A stretch of 64,000 nt of DNA from Enterobacter asburiae (GTDB lineage: Bacteria > Pseudomonadota > Gammaproteobacteria > Enterobacterales > Enterobacteriaceae). Shown piece after piece: positions 37,075 to 44,848 of the stretch (position 1 is its first letter; every line of letters starts with the position of its first letter). The stretch covers positions 1 through 64,000 of the forward strand of contig NZ_JAKCMV010000028.1 of NCBI RefSeq assembly GCF_021440515.1. Reading direction: 5' to 3'. The position numbers and the translations under genes were made by a program. The notes beneath the pieces are model-generated. The model ran no database searches and was not told where the DNA came from. It saw nothing but the letters and a program-made list of their open reading frames with translations.

Positions 37075-38650
37075 TCTGCTGCTGTTAAGCGCGGCTGCGC
37101 AGGCGCAGCAGATGCCCTACTTTGCGATCAACAACCCGGACAACAACGGGACGGGCAACACGGCGGCGCTGTTCAGCCTGAACAGCACCTCGACCGCGTT
37201 TTTGCACGGATCGCGAGAGTGGCCGACCCTGAGCGCCAAAACCAACAACGGGATTGCCACTTATATTCCGGACAACAGCTTTACCGGCCCCGCGGGCAGC
37301 GCGCTGACCATCAACTTCAGCGTCACCGGCTCCAGCGCCTCGCCGTTCTTTAAAGGCACCGCGTGCTCTTCAAGCTGCGGCACCACGGGCTATACCGCGA
37401 CGACCAGCTACAGCGACACCGCTATGGTGGTGAAACCGCCGGTCATTGAGCCCGGCACCTCCTATGGCCGCTGGGTGCTGGGGGATCCGTTCTTTGAGTA
37501 TCTTCTCAACGCCGCGCCCGGCAACGAGGTGACGATTACCTCAACGCCGCAGATCAGCTCTATCAATAAGGTGACCACCACCAACACGCTGCACAAGGTG
37601 GGGACGTTGACCATGACCAACTCGCGGGCGCTGGATCTGGGGATCGACCCCATCAGCGGCGAGGTCACGATTGTCGATGGTTCCACCGGGGCGACCTGTA
37701 CTAAGTACACCCGCAATACGGTGTCGGGCGTGCTTTGCGAACTGCTGGAATATACCTTTGTCGGGGAAGATATCACCGGCTACAACCCGGGACTGGCGCT
37801 GACGTCATCCCGCGTTAACGGCGTGCTGCAATCGCACATGAACGGTGGAACGGGCCTGGCGGCTGAAATCACCTTTGACGAGAGCAACTGGTACAGCATC
37901 TCCGGCGGCATTCTGAGCGACACCCGCGTGCTGGCAAATACCTTCCTCGCCGCGCCGCAAAAGAACGGCGGCAAGGCGTACCTGAAAATCTTTTTACCGA
38001 AGGCGCTGATTTTGAGCGTGGCGCAGGCGGGGGATGGCAGCAATATTGGCAATATCGTCAGCCTGTGCCTGACGCCGGGCAACAGCTCGCTGGCGGCGGA
38101 CTTCTGCTTCCAGCCTGGCGGCGGGCTGGTCATTAACCCTATCCAGCCAGGGCTTGCGATTGTGCCGGATAGCCCGGACTACACGCTTGACCCTAACGGC
38201 CTCGGCGGCTCCGGAAAGGGGATCATTGGCGAAGCGCCGATTGAGATCCCTTACACCATTACCTACAGCGGCGCGCAAAAAGACGCGGCTATTGCGGTCA
38301 CGGTGAAGGTCACCGGGCCGACGCAGAGCCTGAACGGGGTGGACTACTGCGCATTTAGCGGCAACGGCTTCACCGTGCCGATCCCCGGCAACGTGCTGGT
38401 GGGCAAAAGCCAGGCGCTGAAGGCGCATAACTGCAAAGGCGAAGCGCTGTCTATTCCCGCCCCCGCCACCCATGCGGAAGAGTGGGACAAGGTAAGCTCC
38501 GGCGTAACGGACATGTGGCTGTGGAAAACGCCGCTGGTATTACAGTTTGTGATGAATAACCCGGTATCGAAAACAACCTATGACGGTAATAGCTGGTTTG
38601 GCGAAGTGACGGCGCAGGGACGAATTGACGTCAGCGCATCCTGGAATTAA
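37049..38650 (+). CDS. ecpD: EcpD-like tip adhesin
   Basis: A 533-residue secreted protein with signal peptide (cleavage after AAQA). The start is the first of two adjacent ATGs inside the end of ecpC. Paired cysteines (CSSSCG, TCTKYT with LCELLE, LCLTPG with FCFQPG) suggest disulfide-stabilised domains. Length and place match EcpD, the polymerising tip adhesin of the common pilus. Confidence 0.83.
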   Translation: MMKKIFALNLLLLSAAAQAQQMPYFAINNPDNNGTGNTAALFSLNSTSTAFLHGSREWPTLSAKTNNGIATYIPDNSFTGPAGSALTINFSVTGSSASPFFKGTACSSSCGTTGYTATTSYSDTAMVVKPPVIEPGTSYGRWVLGDPFFEYLLNAAPGNEVTITSTPQISSINKVTTTNTLHKVGTLTMTNSRALDLGIDPISGEVTIVDGSTGATCTKYTRNTVSGVLCELLEYTFVGEDITGYNPGLALTSSRVNGVLQSHMNGGTGLAAEITFDESNWYSISGGILSDTRVLANTFLAAPQKNGGKAYLKIFLPKALILSVAQAGDGSNIGNIVSLCLTPGNSSLAADFCFQPGGGLVINPIQPGLAIVPDSPDYTLDPNGLGGSGKGIIGEAPIEIPYTITYSGAQKDAAIAVTVKVTGPTQSLNGVDYCAFSGNGFTVPIPGNVLVGKSQALKAHNCKGEALSIPAPATHAEEWDKVSSGVTDMWLWKTPLVLQFVMNNPVSKTTYDGNSWFGEVTAQGRIDVSASWN

Positions 38651-38653
38651 ACA

Positions 38654-39310
38654 ATGACGACTGGAAAATTCCTGGCTATTTTCGCAATAAATTACTTCAT
38701 TTCCGTAAGCGCAAATGCTTTAATTATTGAAAGTCTAAATATTGATTTTCTACCCGAAAAAGAAGTTGTATTTCAGCCAATAAAAAATGATACCAGCGTC
38801 CGGCAGAATTATACTGTTTCGCTTATTCAGGTCGATGTGCCAAAAGAGCACGGAAAAGAGACTGAAATAAAAGATGGCGAGGTAATGTTCTCACCTAAAC
38901 AGTTAACGCTGGAGAGCGGTGAGCGGGCCGGTTTTAAGTTTTATTACACCGGTCCGCACGACAGTAAAGAGCGCTATTACCGCGTTAAATTCACCGAAAC
39001 GCCGCTCCAGGCGCGGGTTGTAATGAGCAAAGGCCAACGCATCCAGTCGGATGTGGTGGTTTCGCTTGAGGCTATTTTAATTGTCCGCCCATGGACAAGA
39101 CATTTTGATTATGCGTTTAGCAACGGGGTGGTGAGTAATACCGGAAATACCTGGTTTAAATATGTCTCCTCGCAGGGATGTAGCTCACAATATAACGATT
39201 CAAAATATCTTCCGCCGGGTCAGCGGCTGGAAATAGACAATTACGCGCAGCCCGCAAGGCGGATGATTATTTATGGCAATAAAATCATTCCGCTTTCAAG
39301 CTGCCCGTAA
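38654..39310 (+). CDS. ecpE: EcpE-like pilus chaperone
   Basis: A 218-residue periplasmic chaperone with signal peptide (cleavage after ANA). It has FSPKQLTLESGERAGFKFYY and ERYYRVKFTE, as in EcpB, and a C-terminal ILIVRPWTRHFDY segment. It starts three bases after the ecpD-like stop. It ends the recognisable Ecp set; the double-glycine peptide genes begin 71 bases later on the same strand. Confidence 0.83.
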   Translation: MTTGKFLAIFAINYFISVSANALIIESLNIDFLPEKEVVFQPIKNDTSVRQNYTVSLIQVDVPKEHGKETEIKDGEVMFSPKQLTLESGERAGFKFYYTGPHDSKERYYRVKFTETPLQARVVMSKGQRIQSDVVVSLEAILIVRPWTRHFDYAFSNGVVSNTGNTWFKYVSSQGCSSQYNDSKYLPPGQRLEIDNYAQPARRMIIYGNKIIPLSSCP

Positions 39311-39381
39311 CGACCGCTTCCTTCATAAAAGGAAATTAACCTTTGGCGCAAGCTGAAGATTTACAACTACAGGAGAATAAA

Positions 39382-39576
39382 ATGAAAGCAATTTCATTCG
39401 TAGAAGCGAAAGACATTATCGGTGGTGCATTAAACCCGTTCGCTGGCCTCGTTAAAGGCGCACAGCTGGGTTATGACACCGGTGCAAGCATCATGGGCAT
39501 GGTAGGTGGCGTGGTTGGCGGAGTTCTGGGTGGCGCAATGGGCTTCCTGGGCGCGCTGGTTGGCAGCTACAACTAA
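39382..39576 (+). CDS. Double-glycine-leader peptide 1 (bacteriocin/microcin-like precursor)
   Basis: A 64-residue precursor. The leader MKAISFVEAKDIIGG ends in GG, the cleavage signal of C39 peptidases, and a C39-domain exporter is encoded just downstream. The mature 49-residue peptide starts ALNPFAGLVKGAQLGY and continues with a glycine zipper: GxxxG repeats (GMVGG, VVGG, VLGG, AMG) that favour membrane insertion and helix packing. It has no cysteine. The ATG at 39382 has AGGAG six bases before it. Class II bacteriocins and class II microcins share this leader type and composition; killing activity is inferred, not shown. Confidence 0.82.
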   Translation: MKAISFVEAKDIIGGALNPFAGLVKGAQLGYDTGASIMGMVGGVVGGVLGGAMGFLGALVGSYN

Positions 39577-39599
39577 TTCAGATTAACAGGAAGACAATC

Positions 39600-39785
39600 A
39601 TGCAAGTTATCGATTTCAAAAAAGCACAGGCCATCATCGGTGGTTGGGATCCGTTCGCTGCTGCGCTTCAGGGCGCAAGCGCTGGCTATAACGCGGGCAG
39701 CCAGATGTTAGGCGCGCTGGGCGGCACCATCGGCGGCGTGTTTGGCCTGGTGGGCGGCTTCATCGGCGGTTTCTTCAGCGCATAA
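39600..39785 (+). CDS. Double-glycine-leader peptide 2 (bacteriocin/microcin-like precursor)
   Basis: A 61-residue precursor with leader MQVIDFKKAQAIIGG, closely matching peptide 1 (IIGG ending, acidic or basic residues at the same places). The mature 46-residue peptide begins WDPFAAALQGASAGYNAG, aligned with peptide 1 at PFA, GA, GY and the following glycine zipper (GALGG, TIGG, GLVGG, FIGG). The two mature peptides are homologues, 23 bases apart, so this looks like a two-peptide product or an amplified single peptide. Strongly hydrophobic C-terminus. The ribosome binding site is AGGA. Confidence 0.82.
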   Translation: MQVIDFKKAQAIIGGWDPFAAALQGASAGYNAGSQMLGALGGTIGGVFGLVGGFIGGFFSA

Positions 39786-39805
39786 GTCTGTAGAACGTTG
39801 TAAGT

Positions 39806-39833
39806 ATGGCCCGCATTGCCGGGCCATTTTTTT
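39806..39833 (+). terminator. Rho-independent terminator between peptide genes and exporter
   Basis: ATGGCCCG, a 6-base loop and CGGGCCAT followed by a run of T. It lies 20 bases after the second peptide stop and 20 bases before the exporter ATG, so most transcripts should end here and exporter expression should be lower than peptide expression. Confidence 0.9.
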
Positions 39834-39852
39834 ATTTCAGCCACGGATAATT

Positions 39853-41949
39853 ATGTTTTCGCTTTTTCAGTATAAAAAAAAGGGTAAGACACCCGTTATT
39901 CGCCAGCATGAATTTACCGAGTGCGGGCTGGCCTGCCTGGCGATGGTGCTGGGGCACTATGAACACCATGTCTCCGTCAGCCAGCTGCGCAGGGAACTGT
40001 CGGTCTCTGCTGACGCGGGAACCTCGATGGCGGAGTTAATGACCCTCGCCAGCGATAAAAATATGACGGGCCGGGTGCTTAAGGGCGAAATCACTGAAAT
40101 TGAAAGCGCCGAACTGCCGCTCATCGCCTTCTGGCGCGGCAATCACTTCGTGGTGATCGTGAAGGTCGACGGCCGCAGCGTCACGGTTCACGACCCGGCC
40201 AGCGGCGTGCGACGCTACAGCCTCAAGGAGGCGCAAAAACTCTTTTCCGGCTACGTGCTGGAGCTCAAGCCAACGCCGCGTTTCGACAAAAAATCGCCTG
40301 ACGACACGCTCACGCTGGGCCGGCTGGCCAACAAATCCCCGAGCCTGTTCCAGCGGCAGGTGCTGCTGTTTGTGCTCTCGATTTTTACCCTCATCACCAT
40401 GCTGGCCAGCCCCACCTACGTACAGCTGATCATGGACGAGGCCATCTCGCGCAACGACAACGATCTGGTGATTTTACTCACCGCGATTTTCGCCATCGTC
40501 TTTATTTTTGAAGTCATCGGTAAATTCCTCAAGCAGATACTTGAGATCCTGATGCGCAACATTGCCTATGACGACCTCAGCCAGTCGGTACGCCGCTATA
40601 TGCTGCGCACCCAGACCGGCTGGTTCCGCAGCCGCCCGCCGGGCATCGTGCTGGCGATTGAAAAATCGCTCCACGCCTGCGCGGAGTTCATCAGCAACGG
40701 CTATGTGCAGATCCTCTTTTCCAGCCTGATCGCCTTTACCAGCCTGCTGTTTATGCTGCTGTATAACGTGAAAATCGCGGTGCTAACGATGCTGCTGATG
40801 GGGGCCTTCTTCCTGATCCGCTTTTCGCTGATTGGCCCTTACCAGCGCGCGGTGGACGACTCCATCGAGCGCACCGCGAAGTATGAGTCGCTGCTGGTGG
40901 AAACGCAGAAGGGGATTATCACCCTGAAGGCCAACAATATGGAGCAGGCCCGGGACGCGGTGATGGACAAATCCCAGCGCGAACACATTGCCGGGCTGAT
41001 GCGCAAAGAGCGCCTGCTCGCCCGCTTTGACGTCGCCTCGCTGCTGGTGATCAACGCCGAGCAGCTGCTGGTGGTCTGCTTCGGCGCCTGGCTGATTCTG
41101 GAAGGGCAGATGAGCATCGGGATGCTTTACGCCTACATCAGCTACAAACGCTATTTCTCCGATGCGATGGTGCAGGTCGCGCAAAAGCTGCTGGACAAAA
41201 ATGCGCTCAAAGGGCCGCTGGATCGCGTTGGCGACCTGCTGTTTGCCCCCTCAGAAGCCAGCCAGTTTGGCCGGAAGATTGTGACCTCGCCCGTCAGTCT
41301 GGAATTTGAGGATGTCTCTTTTGCCTATCCGGGGCGCGAGGCGACGCTACAGCACATCAACATGACGCTGGAGGAGGGTGATGAGGCGGTGATTGTCGGC
41401 CAGAGCGGTTCCGGGAAGACCACGCTGCTGCGCCTGATCTCCGGGATGCTGCTCTCCACCTCGGGCAGCCTGCGGATCAACGCGATCCCCATTACCGAAT
41501 GCGATCTCTCCTCGCTGCGCCAGCATATCCGCATCGTGCACGCGGACGATATTCTCTTTACCGGATCCATTCTGGATAACCTCTCCTGTTTTGACAGCGC
41601 CCCGGACAAAGAGCGGGTGATTGCCGCCTGCCGCCTGGCGGAGATCGACCACGTTGTGGCGCGTCTGCCGCACGGCTATGAAACGGAGCTGCTGCCGGGG
41701 AACACCTTTTTCTCCGCCGGGGAGATGCAGCGCCTGGTGCTGGCGCGCGCCCTGTACAGCCAGCCGAAGCTGCTGCTCTGCGATGAAGTGACGGCGAACC
41801 TCGATAAAACCACCGCCCAGAAGGTGCTGGCGAACCTGCGCGGTCTGGGAATTGGCCTGGTGTTTGTCACCCACTCCCCGGAGGTGGTCGGCTGCCACGG
41901 ACGGCTCTACACCATGGAAAACGGCACGCTGCGGGAGAGTGAGCAATGA
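39853..41949 (+). CDS. Peptidase-C39 ABC exporter (PCAT) for double-glycine peptides
   Basis: A 698-residue protein. The N-terminal C39 protease domain (residues 1-135) has the Gln18 oxyanion residue, catalytic Cys24 in ECGLAC, His98 in GNHFVV and Asp114 in HDPASG, so it should be an active leader peptidase. Six membrane segments follow, then an ATP-binding domain with Walker A GQSGSGKTT, signature FSAGEMQR (a variant of LSGGQ) and Walker B LLLCDE. It cleaves GG leaders and exports the mature peptide, here the two peptides just upstream. The ATG at 39853 is chosen; the frame extends further upstream across the terminator without a better start. Confidence 0.92.
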   Translation: MFSLFQYKKKGKTPVIRQHEFTECGLACLAMVLGHYEHHVSVSQLRRELSVSADAGTSMAELMTLASDKNMTGRVLKGEITEIESAELPLIAFWRGNHFVVIVKVDGRSVTVHDPASGVRRYSLKEAQKLFSGYVLELKPTPRFDKKSPDDTLTLGRLANKSPSLFQRQVLLFVLSIFTLITMLASPTYVQLIMDEAISRNDNDLVILLTAIFAIVFIFEVIGKFLKQILEILMRNIAYDDLSQSVRRYMLRTQTGWFRSRPPGIVLAIEKSLHACAEFISNGYVQILFSSLIAFTSLLFMLLYNVKIAVLTMLLMGAFFLIRFSLIGPYQRAVDDSIERTAKYESLLVETQKGIITLKANNMEQARDAVMDKSQREHIAGLMRKERLLARFDVASLLVINAEQLLVVCFGAWLILEGQMSIGMLYAYISYKRYFSDAMVQVAQKLLDKNALKGPLDRVGDLLFAPSEASQFGRKIVTSPVSLEFEDVSFAYPGREATLQHINMTLEEGDEAVIVGQSGSGKTTLLRLISGMLLSTSGSLRINAIPITECDLSSLRQHIRIVHADDILFTGSILDNLSCFDSAPDKERVIAACRLAEIDHVVARLPHGYETELLPGNTFFSAGEMQRLVLARALYSQPKLLLCDEVTANLDKTTAQKVLANLRGLGIGLVFVTHSPEVVGCHGRLYTMENGTLRESEQ

Positions 41950-42695
41950 TGTTTCTGCCCCGACTCTACGCCCGTCTTTGCGCCCGGCAGGCCGGACGCA
42001 CCCTGCTGGCAGGCCGGATAACGCAAAACTACAGCCAGTTTATGCGCTGCCCGGAGGCCGACGTCCCGGCCGATTTCCTGCGCCAGAACGCCCGGGAGAT
42101 GAGCGGTTTTAACTTCGTGGAGCAGATCTTCCCGCCCGCGCTGTGGCGGCGCAACGTGCGCTTCGATCTCCACGCCCGCGTGGCGGACTTCACCCGCGAG
42201 CAGGATTTCTATGCCCGGCCCCGCACCCTGCTGCTCGGCATGCGCTGGGCCGGGTTTGGCCTGATCGCGGATGCGCTGCTCGCCACCGCGCCGGAAGACG
42301 TGCGCTTTCAGTTTGTCACCCGCCATCCCGCGCTTCACAAGCTGATGGCCGCTCACGAAGGGCGGCGCGCCGGATCGTTTTTCGCGCCGCATCGGCTGGT
42401 AACCGTGCTGCTGATGGATGAACGCCTCCCGGATGCGCCGCTGTTCATGACCCGCGCGGGCGACCAGAAGGCGTGGCTAACGGATGTTCCGACGCGTTTT
42501 TTAACGCGCTACGGATACGCGATTCGCACGCTGGTGCCCACCTGCTCGCTGCACGCGGCGGAGTTTGGGTTAGAGAGCCAGACGTATGCCCCCGCGGACT
42601 ACCGTCAGGCCGCCACCGCCACGCTGAACGCGCTGCGTAACGCCCCCACGCTCTGGAGTGCATGGGACGATCTTTCAGTGATTTATCATGGATGA
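41946..42695 (+). CDS. Unrecognised 249-residue protein of the peptide export operon
   Basis: It overlaps the exporter stop as ATGA and ends six bases before the HlyD-type gene, so it is part of the export unit. It is basic, rich in Arg, Ala and Leu, with no signal peptide or clear membrane segment. Loosely, it follows the layout of lysophospholipid/lipid A acyltransferases: a strand LLLGMRWAGFG where they have GxHxGNWE, a middle LLMDERLPDAPLF, and a final LRNAPTLWSAWDDL like their IRxxPxQWxW ending. If so the catalytic His and Glu are missing. It could be an immunity or maturation protein. Function unknown. Confidence 0.6.
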   Translation: MMFLPRLYARLCARQAGRTLLAGRITQNYSQFMRCPEADVPADFLRQNAREMSGFNFVEQIFPPALWRRNVRFDLHARVADFTREQDFYARPRTLLLGMRWAGFGLIADALLATAPEDVRFQFVTRHPALHKLMAAHEGRRAGSFFAPHRLVTVLLMDERLPDAPLFMTRAGDQKAWLTDVPTRFLTRYGYAIRTLVPTCSLHAAEFGLESQTYAPADYRQAATATLNALRNAPTLWSAWDDLSVIYHG

Positions 42696-42701
42696 CATGT
42701 C

Positions 42702-43952
42702 GTGAAATTAAAAAACCGAAACCGACAACGTCGGGCGCTAATCCCGCACCATTTTTCAAAGAGCTACGAGATCAATGCCCCGCGCCTGAAGGGCGTGCTG
42801 ACGCTGTTTATCTCCTTCTTTCTCTGCCTGCTGATCTTTTCCATCGTCTTTAATTTTTCGGAGACCACCCTGGCGCGCGGCGTGCTGATCCCGGCCCAGG
42901 GCGATGTGGAAGTCCGCGCCAGAGAGTCCGGCACCATCGTGGATTTTGCGGTGCGTCCGGGCCAGTACGTGAAAGAGAATGACCCGCTTTTTACCGTTTC
43001 GCAGGACTACGGCGGCAAGCAGGGGTCGGTGGTGCAGTTCGACCGCGAGCAGATGGAGGCGGAGAAAAAGCGCAGCGAGCAGCGCGTGCAGACCATCGAG
43101 GATTCGATTGCGGCGTACCGCAAAAACCTGGCGCAGCAGCTGGACATTGCCGACCGGCAGATAGTGGTCTCCCGCGATAAGGTGAAAAAGCTGCGCGCGC
43201 TGCTCAAAAACAGCACCGACACCTATGAGGCGTGGAAAGCGATATCCGGCAAAGGGTATGTTTCAAAGGTGGATCTGGATAAAAGCCACAACGACGTGCT
43301 CAACGCTCAGCTTAATCTGACCCTGGAAGAGAGCACCATTCTCGACCTTGAAGCGCGCAAAACCAGCCTGACCGACAGCACCCAGTCGCAAATTGACTCC
43401 CTGAGCCAGGAGCAGCTGTACGTGAAGAACCGCATCAGCGAAATCGAACGTAATCTCTCCAGCCGGGGCAGCTCAACCATGGCCATGCTGGCGCCCGCCG
43501 ATGGCTACGTGGTGGCGATCAACATCCCGCCGGGCCGGGCCATAACGCAAAACAGCGAAGTGGTGGTGGTGATCCGTAAAAACACCGCCGCCTCGATGGA
43601 GGGGTATCTCTACGTGCCCGCCACGGGGGTGGGCCGGGTCGCGAAAGGAGATAAGATTAAGCTGCGCTTTGACTCCTGGCCGGTGGATAAATATGGATCG
43701 GTAGAGGCCACCCTGTCCGACTTCTATGAGGTGAATATTGACGCCCATTCGGCGCTGATCCCGCTTCAGGAAGGGCAGAACTACTACCTTGCCAAAGTGC
43801 GGGTGCCGTCGTGGTTTACCGACCCGGACAAGAAAAAGCGCCTGCTGATGGGCGGAATGACGGTCAATGCCGATATCGTTATCGATCGTAAGCCGCTCAT
43901 CAACCTGCTGATCGCGCCTCTGGAGCGGGTGCGCAAGCGGTTTATTGATTGA
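42702..43952 (+). CDS. HlyD-family membrane fusion protein of the peptide exporter
   Basis: A 416-residue protein with a GTG start, a short cytoplasmic tail, one membrane segment (about residues 31-51), a lipoyl half (VEVRARESGTIVDFAVRPGQYVKENDPLF), a long charged coiled-coil (about residues 110-260) and a beta-barrel part with IPLQEGQNYY. It links the ABC exporter to an outer membrane channel such as TolC, as in microcin V export (CvaA). No outer-membrane component is encoded here, so the cell's TolC is presumed. It lacks a clear terminator; an inverted repeat follows before the next gene. Confidence 0.9.
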   Translation: MKLKNRNRQRRALIPHHFSKSYEINAPRLKGVLTLFISFFLCLLIFSIVFNFSETTLARGVLIPAQGDVEVRARESGTIVDFAVRPGQYVKENDPLFTVSQDYGGKQGSVVQFDREQMEAEKKRSEQRVQTIEDSIAAYRKNLAQQLDIADRQIVVSRDKVKKLRALLKNSTDTYEAWKAISGKGYVSKVDLDKSHNDVLNAQLNLTLEESTILDLEARKTSLTDSTQSQIDSLSQEQLYVKNRISEIERNLSSRGSSTMAMLAPADGYVVAINIPPGRAITQNSEVVVVIRKNTAASMEGYLYVPATGVGRVAKGDKIKLRFDSWPVDKYGSVEATLSDFYEVNIDAHSALIPLQEGQNYYLAKVRVPSWFTDPDKKKRLLMGGMTVNADIVIDRKPLINLLIAPLERVRKRFID

Positions 43953-44003
43953 CCCGATTTCATCGGTTATCGCCCTTTAGCCCACATTGCTAAGCGGGGC
44001 ACC

Positions 44004-44041
44004 GGGCTATCCTCCTTATCACACCAACCGGAGGATAGCCC
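44004..44041 (+). promoter_or_regulatory. 12-bp perfect inverted repeat covering the ribosome binding site of the MBL gene
   Basis: GGGCTATCCTCC (44004-44015) pairs with GGAGGATAGCCC (44030-44041) across 14 bases. The right arm contains the GGAGG Shine-Dalgarno sequence (44030-44034) and ends at the base before the ATG at 44042. As RNA it would hide the ribosome binding site; as DNA it could be an operator. Confidence 0.8.
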
Positions 44042-44821
44042 ATGAACATCACCCATATTCGCAACGCCACCCAGCTGATTACCTACGCCGGAAAACGTTT
44101 TTTAGTGGACCCCATGCTCGCGCCGAAAGGGGCTTACCCGGGTTTCCCCGGCACGGCACATGCGGATATTCGTAACCCCACGGTCGAGCTTCCCGTTGAC
44201 GTCAACGTGCTGCTGGACGCCGACGCGGTGATTGTGACCCACACCCATGACGATCACTGGGATCAAACCGCTATTGATCTGATCGCCAAAGACAAGCCGA
44301 TCTACGTGCAAAACGATCGCGATGCCGCGCTGCTGCGCAGCCAGGGCTTTACCAACCTGACGGTGATGACCGACGACACGGTATTTGGCGATATCCGCAT
44401 CATCAAAACCCACGGCGGCCAGCACGGCACCGACCGCGCTTACGCCGTGCCGGAGCTGGCGGAGCGGCTGGGCGAGGCCTGCGGCGTGGTGCTGCGCCAT
44501 CCCGCTGAGAAGACGCTCTGTCTTGCCGGGGATACCGTCTGGCGCGACGAGGTGGCAGCCGATCTGCAAAAGCACCAGCCGGACGTGGTGGTCCTGAACG
44601 CCGGCTATGCCCACGTCATTGGTTTTGGGCCAATCATTATGGGCCAGGAAGACGTGCTCAACGTCCATTTCCTGCTGCCGCAGGCCAGCATTGTGGCGAT
44701 CCATATGGAAGCCATCAACCACTGCCTGTTGACCCGCAGCGCGCTGCGTGAATACGTTGAAGCCAACCAGGTGAGTGACGCGGTGAGCATTCCCCAGGAC
44801 GGTGAAACCGTTATATTCTGA
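44042..44821 (+). CDS. Metallo-beta-lactamase-fold hydrolase (UlaG-like)
   Basis: A 259-residue protein with the metal-binding motif HTHDDHWD (residues 71-78 region), a second His site in HGGQHG and an Asp in GDTVW. The fold branch resembles UlaG/RomA-type proteins acting on lactones or phosphodiesters. Substrate not deducible. The following gene, 27 bases on and same strand, is an AraC-type regulator, so the two may be one unit. Confidence 0.85.
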   Translation: MNITHIRNATQLITYAGKRFLVDPMLAPKGAYPGFPGTAHADIRNPTVELPVDVNVLLDADAVIVTHTHDDHWDQTAIDLIAKDKPIYVQNDRDAALLRSQGFTNLTVMTDDTVFGDIRIIKTHGGQHGTDRAYAVPELAERLGEACGVVLRHPAEKTLCLAGDTVWRDEVAADLQKHQPDVVVLNAGYAHVIGFGPIIMGQEDVLNVHFLLPQASIVAIHMEAINHCLLTRSALREYVEANQVSDAVSIPQDGETVIF

Positions 44822-44848
44822 GCGTATTAAAGGGAAGGGAGGGGACAG

